This document shows positions 1 to 5,666 of a DNA stretch of 9,490 nt, piece by piece (position 1 is the first letter of the stretch; every line of letters begins with the position of its first letter). The position numbers and the translations under genes are program-made. Source of the DNA: RGIG1995 sp045587445 (GTDB taxonomy: Bacteria; Bacillota; Clostridia; Oscillospirales; CAG-272); contig JAZNCH010000005.1 of assembly GCA_045587445.1 (NCBI GenBank), positions 1 to 9,490 of the forward strand, written 5' to 3'. The notes under the pieces were generated by a model. The model saw only the letters and a list, made by a program, of their open reading frames with translations. It was not told the origin of the DNA and ran no database searches.

Positions 1-142
1 GTCCAATCCATTGGAGTAAGTCGCTCCACGGATTGTAGTTTATCGGTGTTGCTTCGATTAGCGCAGATAAAAAACCTACAATAATTGCGGCATTTCCTGC
101 TAATTCACCAATAGTCATATTGGCGATTGTGTTCATATCCAT
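1..142 (-). CDS. Small holin-like membrane protein, N-terminal part (cut by window edge)
   Basis: The first 47 residues are visible; the gene continues past position 1. The start at 142 (MDMNTIANMT) is preceded by an AAGGGGAG ribosome binding site six bases upstream; a second in-frame ATG two codons later (136) is also possible. Residues about 14-31 (GELAGNAAIIVGFLSALIEA region) form one hydrophobic stretch that could cross the membrane. It is followed by a TPINYNPWSDLLQWIG segment, a pattern I know from small membrane proteins placed after tail-fibre genes in Firmicutes phages and often treated as holin-like. Its position after the last fibre gene and the endonuclease fits the start of a lysis cassette, and it begins only 16 bases after the endonuclease stop. 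The holin role is inferred from position and the membrane segment. No endolysin is in view to confirm it. Confidence 0.6.
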   Translation of the reverse strand, partial: MDMNTIANMTIGELAGNAAIIVGFLSALIEATPINYNPWSDLLQWIG

Positions 143-158
143 ATCCCACTCCCCTTCC

Positions 159-803
159 CTACCTATAAGTTAGTGCTTTTTCGATAGTCCATTGCAGGCG
201 ATTTATCCTATTCGATAAGGTTGCACGGCTAATTCCAATTTCTCTCGCCCATTGAGCGATAGTTTGCGTTTTTCCGTTATAGGTAATAAAGTGATTACTT
301 CGTTTGTTGTTTTGTTGTTCATCGTTAGTTGTCCAACGGCAATTAGAAGGTTCATAATTTCCGTTGTTATCTATACGTTCAATGGTGCATTGTCCTCTCG
401 GAGCTGTTTCATCATATCCGTTGGCTAACGCCCATTCGTGGAAGGCTTCAAAACTATTGCGCCATTCTTCACAAATGCTTACGCCCCTTGCACCATAGCC
501 GTTGTAATCAGAATTACTCGGTAGATAGCACCGTTTTTTCATACTCAGCCAAACATAGTACAAGCGGGTGTTAAGCAAGCCGTGTTTTATTATCGCACAG
601 CCACAGTTTCGCTTGAGACAGCCACAGCTTTGCTTTCGCCCACTCACAAGGTCATCACGCCTTGCAAGTGTTGTATTTCCGCAGTCGCACAAGCATTTCC
701 ATCGCGAACGGCGTTTTCCGTTCTTTGATATTAGGTCTTCTGCTCTTTCAACGACTATCAATCTACCAAATTTTCTACCGATGATTTGAGATGACTTTCC
801 CAT
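159..803 (-). CDS. Homing-endonuclease-like DNA-binding protein (HNH-like, with zinc-ribbon and HTH parts)
   Basis: This 214-residue protein has three parts. Residues 1-65 open with IGRKFGRLIVVERAE and carry the Cys pattern CLCDCGN (C37, C39, C41) ... SCGC (C60, C62), likely a metal-binding or DNA-recognition unit. Residues 74-165 hold the core (HGLLNTRLYYVW, KKRCY, YGARGVSICEEW, IERIDNNGNYEPSNCRW, QQNNKR), typical of selfish phage endonuclease-like proteins. Residues 172-214 (YNGKTQTIAQWAREIGIS...) look like a helix-turn-helix target-recognition module. The usual first histidine of an HNH motif is not evident in the IERIDNN segment, so catalysis is uncertain. A CGC element is repeated just after the ribbon (SCGCLKRNCGC), which is unusual. 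ATG at 803 follows a perfect GGAGGT. The gene sits between the fibre and holin-like genes as a free-standing insert, with its own candidate promoter. A DNA-binding regulator is the main alternative. Confidence 0.75.
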   Translation of the reverse strand: MGKSSQIIGRKFGRLIVVERAEDLISKNGKRRSRWKCLCDCGNTTLARRDDLVSGRKQSCGCLKRNCGCAIIKHGLLNTRLYYVWLSMKKRCYLPSNSDYNGYGARGVSICEEWRNSFEAFHEWALANGYDETAPRGQCTIERIDNNGNYEPSNCRWTTNDEQQNNKRSNHFITYNGKTQTIAQWAREIGISRATLSNRINRLQWTIEKALTYR

Positions 804-804
804 T

Positions 805-822
805 GTTTACCTCCGTGTAAAC
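805..822 (-). promoter_or_regulatory. Stem-loop carrying the Shine-Dalgarno of the endonuclease gene
   Basis: On the minus strand GTTTAC-ACGGAG-GTAAAC is a perfect 6-bp inverted repeat that ends one base before the ATG at 803. The GGAGGT ribosome binding site lies across the loop and the 3' arm. In RNA this could reduce ribosome access. RBS-sequestering hairpins are known for phage homing endonuclease genes such as I-TevI in T4. That this one works the same way is inference; the stem is short and AU-rich. Confidence 0.5.
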
Positions 823-841
823 GCTCCGAAAATAGAATTAA

Positions 842-870
842 GGGAAAGGCGGTCGGAGTTCCGCCCTTTC
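842..870 (-). terminator. Hairpin in the endonuclease leader, possible weak terminator
   Basis: Read on the minus strand, GAAAGGGCGG and CCGCCTTTC form a 9-bp stem with one bulged G around the loop AACTCCGA, followed by the pyrimidine-rich stretch CCTTAATTCTATTTT. It lies between the fibre gene and the endonuclease start. It could terminate part of the late transcript, or fold as a structured 5' leader for the endonuclease mRNA. The T-tract is interrupted, so termination would be incomplete. Confidence 0.4.
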
Positions 871-894
871 GGGAGCTACCCTATCCCTAATAAT

Positions 895-925
895 ATTATA
901 CTACAAAAATGTAAATCTTTGTAAA
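895..925 (-). promoter_or_regulatory. Candidate sigma-70-type promoter for the endonuclease gene
   Basis: The minus strand has a perfect TATAAT (895-900) and TTTACA (920-925) as a possible -35, separated by 19 bases, which is longer than the ideal 17. Transcription would start near 888, giving an 85-base leader before the ATG at 803 that includes the hairpin at 842-870 and the SD stem-loop at 805-822. It would let the inserted gene be expressed independently of the late tail operon. This is sequence match only. Confidence 0.4.
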
Positions 926-927
926 CC

Positions 928-945
928 GTGCGCTTATCGGCGCAC
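928..945. terminator. Perfect 6-bp hairpin just after the large fibre gene
   Basis: GTGCGC-TTATCG-GCGCAC (plus-strand reading) is a perfect GC-rich stem with a six-base loop, a few bases beyond the stop codon of the S74 fibre gene. On the minus-strand transcript it is followed by GGTTTACAAAG rather than a U-run, so it is a poor intrinsic terminator. It could instead protect the mRNA 3' end or pause polymerase. Confidence 0.35.
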
Positions 946-949
946 TTAT

Positions 950-1186
950 TTATCGTTTCAGCTCTTTTACTGCTTCAATCAGCAACGCAAGAACGGCGTT
1001 GTAATTAACGGATTTATAGCCTTCTTCGTTGGTCATTACTGCTTCAGGCAATACCTTTTCGACTTCTTGAGCGATAACGCCTGCGCTACGTTCACCATCC
1101 ATAGTAAACAAGCAACCGGAAATAGCTTCGAGTTTATCCAATGCGTTTTCAATCGGTTTAATGTCGGATTTCAAGCGAGCATCGGA
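950..1186 (-). other. Peptidase_S74 intramolecular chaperone coding segment
   Basis: Codons 591-668 of the large fibre encode SDARLKSDIKPIENALDKLE followed by GVIAQEVEKVLPEAV and a final NYNAVLALLIEAVKELKR helix. This is the canonical order of the C-terminal chaperone that trimerises and then cuts itself off phage fibres. The catalytic Ser and the Lys five residues later are both present, so the domain looks active. Confidence 0.88.
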
Positions 1187-2956
1187 GGTTGTGTTGTATT
1201 TGGTCGCATTCATAGTGCCGTTCCAGCTCAAATTGCCGTCAGGTTTACCTTGCAAGAGTTTAGAGGTAGTACCATTGTTAGCGTGCAAATTGAAATAGCC
1301 AGGATAGTTTGCGTGTTCTTTACCGCACAAATCCAAGTGAGCGCCATTGCCGGAGCTTGTACCGCCATTTAAGCCGAGATAAGAAGTATTGATGTTTCGA
1401 GAAAATGCGGAGCCGATTGTCATTTTTGCACCGTTGGCTGTGACTACATCGTTTCCGTCCCAAGTCAAAGAGCCGGAGGGAGTGCCAATCAATTTCTTTT
1501 GATTTGTGCCATCAGATGCCCAAATACCAAATTTGCCAGCTTCTTCGTCACCTTTGCCAAAAAGACGAAGAGATGCACCGTTTACGGAATTGGGCGCACT
1601 ATTCAAAAAGATTGCGCTGGTATCAACGGGCATAGAGAAAGAATTGGTCAATACATGATTGCCACGCCAACGAAGTGTTCCATCAACTTGACCACGCAGA
1701 ACATGGTTGACTTCAGCGTTGCGTGCATGAAGTTGGAAGCCACCAGGGATAGAGCTATGGCCAGAACCGCAAAGGTCGAGTTGTGCGCCATCGCCTTGTT
1801 GTGTGCCACCGCACAAGCCAAGATAAGAATTGGATACATCACGGGTGATGGAAACTTGAGATTTCAATGCACCACCTGCGAGCGGAAGGTAGTCGTGAGT
1901 ATGAGCGGTCGGTGCATAGTTGTTATGGCTATGGACTGTCGCCGCCTTGCCTGCAAGAGCGGTTTCCAGTCCAGTAATTTCGGATTGAGCGTGTGTATGA
2001 GAGGAATTTGCGTAGTTATGGCTATGGCTTGCATCTGCTTTGCCATCGAGTGCGGATTTAATACCGCCAGAGGTTACGGGGTTAGTGCTATTTGCGGTGG
2101 GTGTGGTGTCGAAAGAAAGAGCGTTTTGTTTGGCATTCCAAGCGGATTTTTCGGAAGCGGTAACGTGTACGTCAGCATTTTGGCTATGTTCGTATGCTAC
2201 TTTACCACGGTCGCCACGATAAGCGGTTGCAGAGGTTTCACCAAGGGCAATGCTTGCGGAAATTTCCACATAACCAGTACCACCCCAACGATATGTTTTG
2301 TTAGTATCTTGTGCAACGTAGATTTTGTCAGCCGCACCAGTCGCAGGGAAAGCGGATAAAGAGGATTTTTCTACAATGTCGGACACATAAGAGGGCAGTT
2401 GGCTTTCGGGTACTTTACCGTCCACTAAATCAGCTTTAGCCGCCAACGCAGTAGCAAGTCCAGTTACATCACCTTGAGCGTGGGTATGGCTTGCATTTGC
2501 TTTACCTGCCAACGCAGTTTCCAAGCCTGTTACTTCGCCTTGTGCGTGAGTGTGAGCAGAAGCCGCCGCACCTACATCGGAAGCAGTATGGGTATGAGTA
2601 GCACTTGCTTTGCCTGTAAGTGCATCTGCCAAGCCTGTCACGTCAGCTTGTGCGTGGCTATGTGCAGAAGCCGCCTTGCCTGCAAGTGCAGTAGCCAAGC
2701 CGTCTACATCTGCCATTTCGTGAGTATGTTCGGTAGCCGCATAGTTGTGAGTATGAGCGGTGGGAGCATATTCGCTATGAGTATGGAGGGTTTCTGCATA
2801 ACCATCGTGGGTATGGTTAGTGTTCGCCTTGCCAGTTTGGAGTTCTTCAATATCCGCTTCGATGGCATCTAAGTCGTCTGTCAGACAACGAGTGTCGTCT
2901 TGGTCGCGGTAGATTTGATTAGTGGAGGTTTCGGGGGTAAACATCGGATTTGCCAT
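950..2956 (-). CDS. Large tail fibre with HxH repeats, triplicated tip module and C-terminal S74 chaperone
   Basis: This 668-residue trimeric-type fibre starts at the ATG at 2956 (MANPMFTPET), 7 bases after GAGGA; a longer in-frame start at 2986 lacks a good site. Residues 1-44 hold an attachment segment and short coiled coil (DDLDAIEADIEELQTGKA). Residues 45-175 and 306-358 carry twelve HTH/HSH motifs in VTGLxxALAGKA repeats. HxH motifs bind metal along fibre shafts in T4 gp37. Residues 177-233 are a KIYVAQDTNKTYRWGGTGYVEI module that is also found in the 366-residue fibre. Residues 366-581 hold three tandem ~70-residue repeats (LGLxGG...GAxLDLCG...DGxLxWxGN), the likely receptor-binding region. 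Residues 591-668 are an intramolecular chaperone of the Peptidase_S74 type. S591 and K596 in SDARLK match the Ser-Lys pair of the endosialidase chaperone, so cleavage before S591 is predicted. It is the last fibre gene of the array. Confidence 0.9.
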   Translation of the reverse strand: MANPMFTPETSTNQIYRDQDDTRCLTDDLDAIEADIEELQTGKANTNHTHDGYAETLHTHSEYAPTAHTHNYAATEHTHEMADVDGLATALAGKAASAHSHAQADVTGLADALTGKASATHTHTASDVGAAASAHTHAQGEVTGLETALAGKANASHTHAQGDVTGLATALAAKADLVDGKVPESQLPSYVSDIVEKSSLSAFPATGAADKIYVAQDTNKTYRWGGTGYVEISASIALGETSATAYRGDRGKVAYEHSQNADVHVTASEKSAWNAKQNALSFDTTPTANSTNPVTSGGIKSALDGKADASHSHNYANSSHTHAQSEITGLETALAGKAATVHSHNNYAPTAHTHDYLPLAGGALKSQVSITRDVSNSYLGLCGGTQQGDGAQLDLCGSGHSSIPGGFQLHARNAEVNHVLRGQVDGTLRWRGNHVLTNSFSMPVDTSAIFLNSAPNSVNGASLRLFGKGDEEAGKFGIWASDGTNQKKLIGTPSGSLTWDGNDVVTANGAKMTIGSAFSRNINTSYLGLNGGTSSGNGAHLDLCGKEHANYPGYFNLHANNGTTSKLLQGKPDGNLSWNGTMNATKYNTTSDARLKSDIKPIENALDKLEAISGCLFTMDGERSAGVIAQEVEKVLPEAVMTNEEGYKSVNYNAVLALLIEAVKELKR
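1214..1861 (-). repeat. Three tandem ~70-codon repeats before the S74 domain
   Basis: Copy 1 covers about 1646-1861, copy 2 about 1430-1636 and copy 3 about 1214-1429. Each has a leading beta-type segment, then GA(Q/S/H)L(D/R)L.G, then F.(L/I)(H/W)A, and closes with DGxLxW.GN or SGSLTWDGN. Copies 1 and 3 are closest, sharing NxSYLGL.GGT and LDLCG; copy 2 has diverged. They are read as repeated beta-structured tip units of the trimeric fibre. Confidence 0.75.
2444..2824 (-). repeat. HxH/VTGLxxALAGKA coding repeats in the fibre shaft
   Basis: Codons 45-171 of the large fibre hold eight HTH or HSH motifs. In the second half they combine with near-repeated units of the form AHTHAQxxVTGLxxALAGKA. 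The DNA is also repetitive (recurring gcgtgggtatgg- and caacgcagt-like strings on the plus strand), so the tract could change length by slippage or recombination. A second block with four motifs lies at 1883-2041. Confidence 0.75.
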
Positions 2957-3029
2957 TATTATTTCCTCGTTTCTAAAAAACACCATCCATTTAAGGACAT
3001 AAAAAAGGTAAACATTCGACAGGGGTTAG

Positions 3030-3083
3030 TTACATTGCGAGTACATCACTTGCAGTTACTTTACTTGCGGTTACTTTAGCCAT
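3030..3083 (-). CDS. Possible 17-residue micro-ORF with internal repeats
   Basis: The ATG at 3083 is preceded by AAAGGGGG eight bases upstream and opens MAKVTASKVTASDVLAM, then TAA at 3030. The coding part is nearly three tandem 15-base units: AAAGTAACCGCAAGT, AAAGTAACTGCAAGT, and a degenerate third copy ending CGCAATG. It lies alone in the gap between the 148-residue tail gene and the large fibre gene, where many Firmicutes phages encode the small XkdX protein. It is too short to be XkdX and lacks its motif. It could be a real small peptide, a leader peptide for the fibre gene 74 bases downstream, or the remnant of a decayed gene. I do not recognise a family. Confidence 0.45.
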   Translation of the reverse strand: MAKVTASKVTASDVLAM

Positions 3084-3120
3084 TAGGTACGCCCCCTTTC
3101 AATAAATCTATTATCTTAAA

Positions 3121-3567
3121 CTACCATTCTAATACAGGCAGTTCAGCGATAACTTCTTCAAGCGTGGGAATATCTCTCTCCCCTGCTTCTACTTGAGCAA
3201 GAATTTCATAACATTTTGCCCACACGTAGCTTACCCAATCTCTTACTGCTTCCGCTTCAAGTCGGAATTTTTCAATAGGAGAATATAAGTAAGTACCTAC
3301 GCAAGTATGTACGTTATCATAGTTGCGTTCTTGTACTTTGGTATCCATCCAGTTTTGTACGCCATCAGTCAAGCGTTTTTGGATTTCAGCTTTTACTTCC
3401 TGTACAGGTTGGGTAGGAGCGTAACCTGCAACATACCAGTTGCCGTCATAGGCTTGCTCTACTTCCATTTCTTCCATACCGATAGATTTATAAAATTCGG
3501 TATCAGTACCAATACCAACACTTACCTCTTTAGTTTCTTCGTTAATTATTTGAGCATATTTCTGCAT
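3121..3567 (-). CDS. Phage tail accessory protein (DUF4376-like, function unknown)
   Basis: This 148-residue protein begins MQKYAQIINEETKEVSVGIG. It has an N-terminal beta-rich part (residues 1-52, with a YDGNWYVAGYAP motif), then a helical, charged part (residues 55-148) with many Trp, Tyr and Glu residues, ending PTLEEVIAELPVLEW. Proteins of this layout (short beta head naming a GY.P segment, then a DUF4376-like helical region) are common next to tail fibre genes of Firmicutes phages. They are usually thought to be tail assembly or fibre-accessory proteins. The AAAGGAG ribosome site lies inside the last codons of the upstream fibre gene, whose TGA ends five bases before this ATG, so the two are likely coupled. 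The exact role is not known to me, and the family assignment is by general resemblance. Confidence 0.7.
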   Translation of the reverse strand: MQKYAQIINEETKEVSVGIGTDTEFYKSIGMEEMEVEQAYDGNWYVAGYAPTQPVQEVKAEIQKRLTDGVQNWMDTKVQERNYDNVHTCVGTYLYSPIEKFRLEAEAVRDWVSYVWAKCYEILAQVEAGERDIPTLEEVIAELPVLEW

Positions 3568-3572
3568 AGAGG

Positions 3573-3851
3573 TCAGACTCCTTTCGCTGGGAAGAATGTT
3601 ATAATATTTTCATTAACTCCACCATTTTCTGTTTTGTATTTTACAACATCGCCTTTTACTACGGGTAAAAATACCGTACCACCGTAAGGTTGTATATTTA
3701 TAATCCTGACGTTGTTTACATAAACTTTGGTATTTATATTACTATTATCCAACGAACCAATTATAAATCCGTTAGATGGTGCAGTATAACTTTGTTCGAC
3801 GCCAGCTGTGAAGGGCAATGATATACCTGCACTATAATTCGGCATAAAATT
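3573..3851 (-). other. AT-rich putative receptor-binding tip of the 302-residue fibre
   Basis: This segment encodes residues 211-302. It is richer in AT and in Asn, Ile and Tyr codons than the flanking modules, which use GC-richer Ala, Gly and Thr codons. The boundary falls just after the LTTQDTNSNF linker. The composition shift suggests the tip came in by recombination with another phage. Its fold (APSNGFI..., KVYVNNV..., VKGDVVKY) looks beta-sandwich-like, without a family I can name firmly. Confidence 0.5.
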
Positions 3852-4481
3852 GCTATTAGTATCCTGCGTTGTCAGTGTTTTTGTTGTGCCGTCTGCAAAA
3901 GTTAAGGTTATTACTTTACCGCTGATAGAAGCAGCTGTTACCGCAGTAGACAGCCCTAAGTTTGTTCTTGCGTCTGCCGCAGCAGTTGCTCCTGTACCAC
4001 CATTAGCAATAGCAACAGTACCATTCATATCGGAGGCGTTACTTCGTGCGGCAATGGTTTTCCATTGTGTGCCGTCATATTGAATGGTAATAGGCTTATT
4101 TGCTGCCATCCAGTTTGCATTTTTAGGAGTTAAGCCTGTGGTAGTGTTGTTAGTAGTGGATTGACGGATATATTTATCGCCTAAGCCGTTTACATTCAAT
4201 TTTGCGGAGATGCTTGCACTGACTACGTTAGGGATAATAACGATGGTTAAGCCAGCGGTTAATGCGGTTACGCCTGTTACTGTTGCGGTATAGGTTACGC
4301 CATCGGTAGAGGTTGCGGTTACGACTTGCAAGCCGCCAACACCTGCGTCAATGGCTTTGTCACGGAAATTATCATTGGTGACGTTGTTTAGATTCGTGTC
4401 AGCTTTGCCGTTAAGCAGGTTTTTGATTTTAGACCAAGTATGACTTAAGCCAACTTCGTCGAGGAATTTTTGTACACTCAT
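3573..4481 (-). CDS. Tail fibre protein with GLxH...KIK N-terminus and separate tip domain
   Basis: This 302-residue fibre begins MSVQKFLDEVGLSHTWSKIK, a short N-terminal unit shared in pattern with the 366-residue neighbour and likely used for attachment. Residues 48-147 match a widespread fibre module (VTALTAGLTIVIIPNVVS, LNVNGLGDKYIR, ANKPITIQYDGTQW). Residues 154-178 hold the classic phage-fibre linker GTVAIANGGTGAT...ARTNLGLS. Residues 180-210 form a beta region, and 211-302 a compact beta-rich C-terminus (MPNYSAGIS, YTAPSNGFI, VYVNNVRI, LPVVKGDVVKY) that is the likely receptor-binding tip. The DNA for this tip (about 3573-3851) is visibly more AT-rich than the rest, as expected for an exchanged receptor domain. 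The start at 4481 follows AGGAGGG. The receptor is unknown. Confidence 0.85.
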   Translation of the reverse strand: MSVQKFLDEVGLSHTWSKIKNLLNGKADTNLNNVTNDNFRDKAIDAGVGGLQVVTATSTDGVTYTATVTGVTALTAGLTIVIIPNVVSASISAKLNVNGLGDKYIRQSTTNNTTTGLTPKNANWMAANKPITIQYDGTQWKTIAARSNASDMNGTVAIANGGTGATAAADARTNLGLSTAVTAASISGKVITLTFADGTTKTLTTQDTNSNFMPNYSAGISLPFTAGVEQSYTAPSNGFIIGSLDNSNINTKVYVNNVRIINIQPYGGTVFLPVVKGDVVKYKTENGGVNENIITFFPAKGV

Positions 4482-4506
4482 TTTATCCCTCCTGTTTTAT
4501 TAAAGT

Positions 4507-4534
4507 ACCCACGCAGTCAAAAGACTGCGCAGGT
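4507..4534 (-). terminator. Strong 12-bp hairpin between two fibre genes
   Basis: On the minus strand ACCTGCGCAGTC and GACTGCGTGGGT pair over 12 bp (two G-U wobbles in RNA) around a TTTT loop. It lies after the stop of the 366-residue gene and just before the ribosome site of the 302-residue gene. The following ACTTTAATAAAAC is only moderately U-rich, so partial termination, pausing, or mRNA end protection that sets the relative amounts of the two fibres is more likely than full termination. Confidence 0.6.
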
Positions 4535-4544
4535 AAGAGTAAAA

Positions 4545-5645
4545 TTAAGCGTTAGCGTAGAGTTCGTCAATTTCAGCAGTGGTCAATGCAACCATATCGC
4601 CAGAAGTGATTTCTACGAAAGTGGAACCGCCATAACGATAAGTTTTGTTAGTAGCGAGGTCAATGTAGATTTTGTCGCTCATAGCAACGATTTCAGTAGT
4701 ATGGCTGGATTCTTCATAGAATTTGCCGCTTGCATAGTAGCCTTCTACAACATCGTCAACATAAGACGGGAGTTGAGCAGACGGAATTTTGCCGTCAGAA
4801 CCGAGGGTAGCAACGCCATTTGCCACGCCTTTAGCAGAAGCAGGGATAGCACCGATTTCAGCAACAGTAAATGCAATGTCAGCAGTACCGTCAAAGGATT
4901 GTTCTTTAGCACCTACGGTAATTTTGCGAGCAGTTTCCAGTTTTACAGCGGAGTTAGCCGCACCGCCTACAGTTGCAGAGCCAGCGTATTCGTGGGTGTG
5001 ACCTTCATCAGCTTTGGTATCCAATGCCGCTTTTACAGCTTTGTTTTCTACGGGGTTAGTGGAAGTACCGCTCAATGCAGTATCAACGATGGTTTTGTTC
5101 GCGCCTTCTGCAATGCCGTCCAATTTAGCTTTGTCAGTCGCAGACATAAAGCCGTTAGCGGATTGAGTTGCCACATCATGAACGTGACCTTCCGCAGCTG
5201 CGCCTACATCGCCATAGCTAAGGGTTACGTCAGCGGACAATGCTTTGCCATTAACGGTGCGAGTAGTCGGAACTGCACCAACGTCTTCGTAGTTCAGTTC
5301 GATGTTGCTGTCAAGAGCTTTACCATTAACGGTAGTAGTTTTGTCTACTTTGCCTGCAATATCAGAAGCTACGAGATAGTTAGCATCGTTGGTCAATTCG
5401 CTAACTTTAGTCGGAACGGCAACGTCTACCGCTTTGCCATTAACGGACAATGCAGAGCCGTTCACTTTAACGCTTTCGATTACGTTGACTTGTGCGCCTT
5501 CTGCTACGCCTGCCAGTTTTTCTTTTTCCGCAGTGGTATAGTCGTTAGTGGAAAGACCTTTACCGCTTTCTTTTGCTACGAAGTCAGATTTAATTTTGCC
5601 TAATACGTGTTGTAAACCAGAGCCATTGATAAATTTTTCAGCCAT
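4545..5645 (-). CDS. Tail fibre protein with TVNGKAL repeats and LTTAEIDELYANA C-terminus
   Basis: This 366-residue fibre begins MAEKFINGSGLQHVLGKIKS, resembling the N-terminus of the 302-residue fibre. Residues 37-58 (YTTAEKEKLAGVAEGAQVNV) and 168-185 (SATDKAKLDGIAEGANKTIV) are known fibre shaft units. Residues 58-150 repeat VNG(K/S)AL...D(I/V).L.Y.DVGA. HVH (154-156) and HTH (216-218) are possible metal sites. Residues 193-211 hold a STNPVENKAVKAALDTKAD linker. Residues 284-347 (GKIPSAQLPSYVDDVVE ... KIYIDLATNKTYRYGG) are the paralogue of a module inside the 668-residue fibre. It ends VALTTAEIDELYANA, almost the same tail as the 74-residue protein just upstream. No obvious receptor tip or chaperone is present, so it may serve as a shaft, adaptor or secondary fibre. 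ATG at 5645 follows AAGGA. Confidence 0.85.
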   Translation of the reverse strand: MAEKFINGSGLQHVLGKIKSDFVAKESGKGLSTNDYTTAEKEKLAGVAEGAQVNVIESVKVNGSALSVNGKAVDVAVPTKVSELTNDANYLVASDIAGKVDKTTTVNGKALDSNIELNYEDVGAVPTTRTVNGKALSADVTLSYGDVGAAAEGHVHDVATQSANGFMSATDKAKLDGIAEGANKTIVDTALSGTSTNPVENKAVKAALDTKADEGHTHEYAGSATVGGAANSAVKLETARKITVGAKEQSFDGTADIAFTVAEIGAIPASAKGVANGVATLGSDGKIPSAQLPSYVDDVVEGYYASGKFYEESSHTTEIVAMSDKIYIDLATNKTYRYGGSTFVEITSGDMVALTTAEIDELYANA

Positions 5646-5666
5646 TGTTGTTTCTTCCTTTCTTGA

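Noticed and set aside
2444..2824. CRISPR-like or non-coding repeat array
   Set aside because: Repeats are in frame, encode HTH/ALAGKA protein units and have no constant spacer pattern, so they are coding fibre repeats.
1499..2872. Plus-strand frames opposite the large fibre
   Set aside because: Their repetitive products (CICF and VVMAMA-like strings) are the complement of the HxH repeat codons. No ribosome sites or domains were seen.
2957..2986. Longer N-terminus of the large fibre starting at 2986
   Set aside because: The extra ten residues would start without a ribosome site and cover the GAGGA site used by the ATG at 2956. The shorter start also fits the MANPMFTPET-type beginning of this fibre type.
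2957..3029. Possible terminator (TCCTTAAATGGA with a downstream T-run) and a 13-codon ORF before the large fibre gene
   Set aside because: The stem is only three firm pairs plus wobbles, and the short ORF has no ribosome site and runs into the fibre gene's own Shine-Dalgarno.
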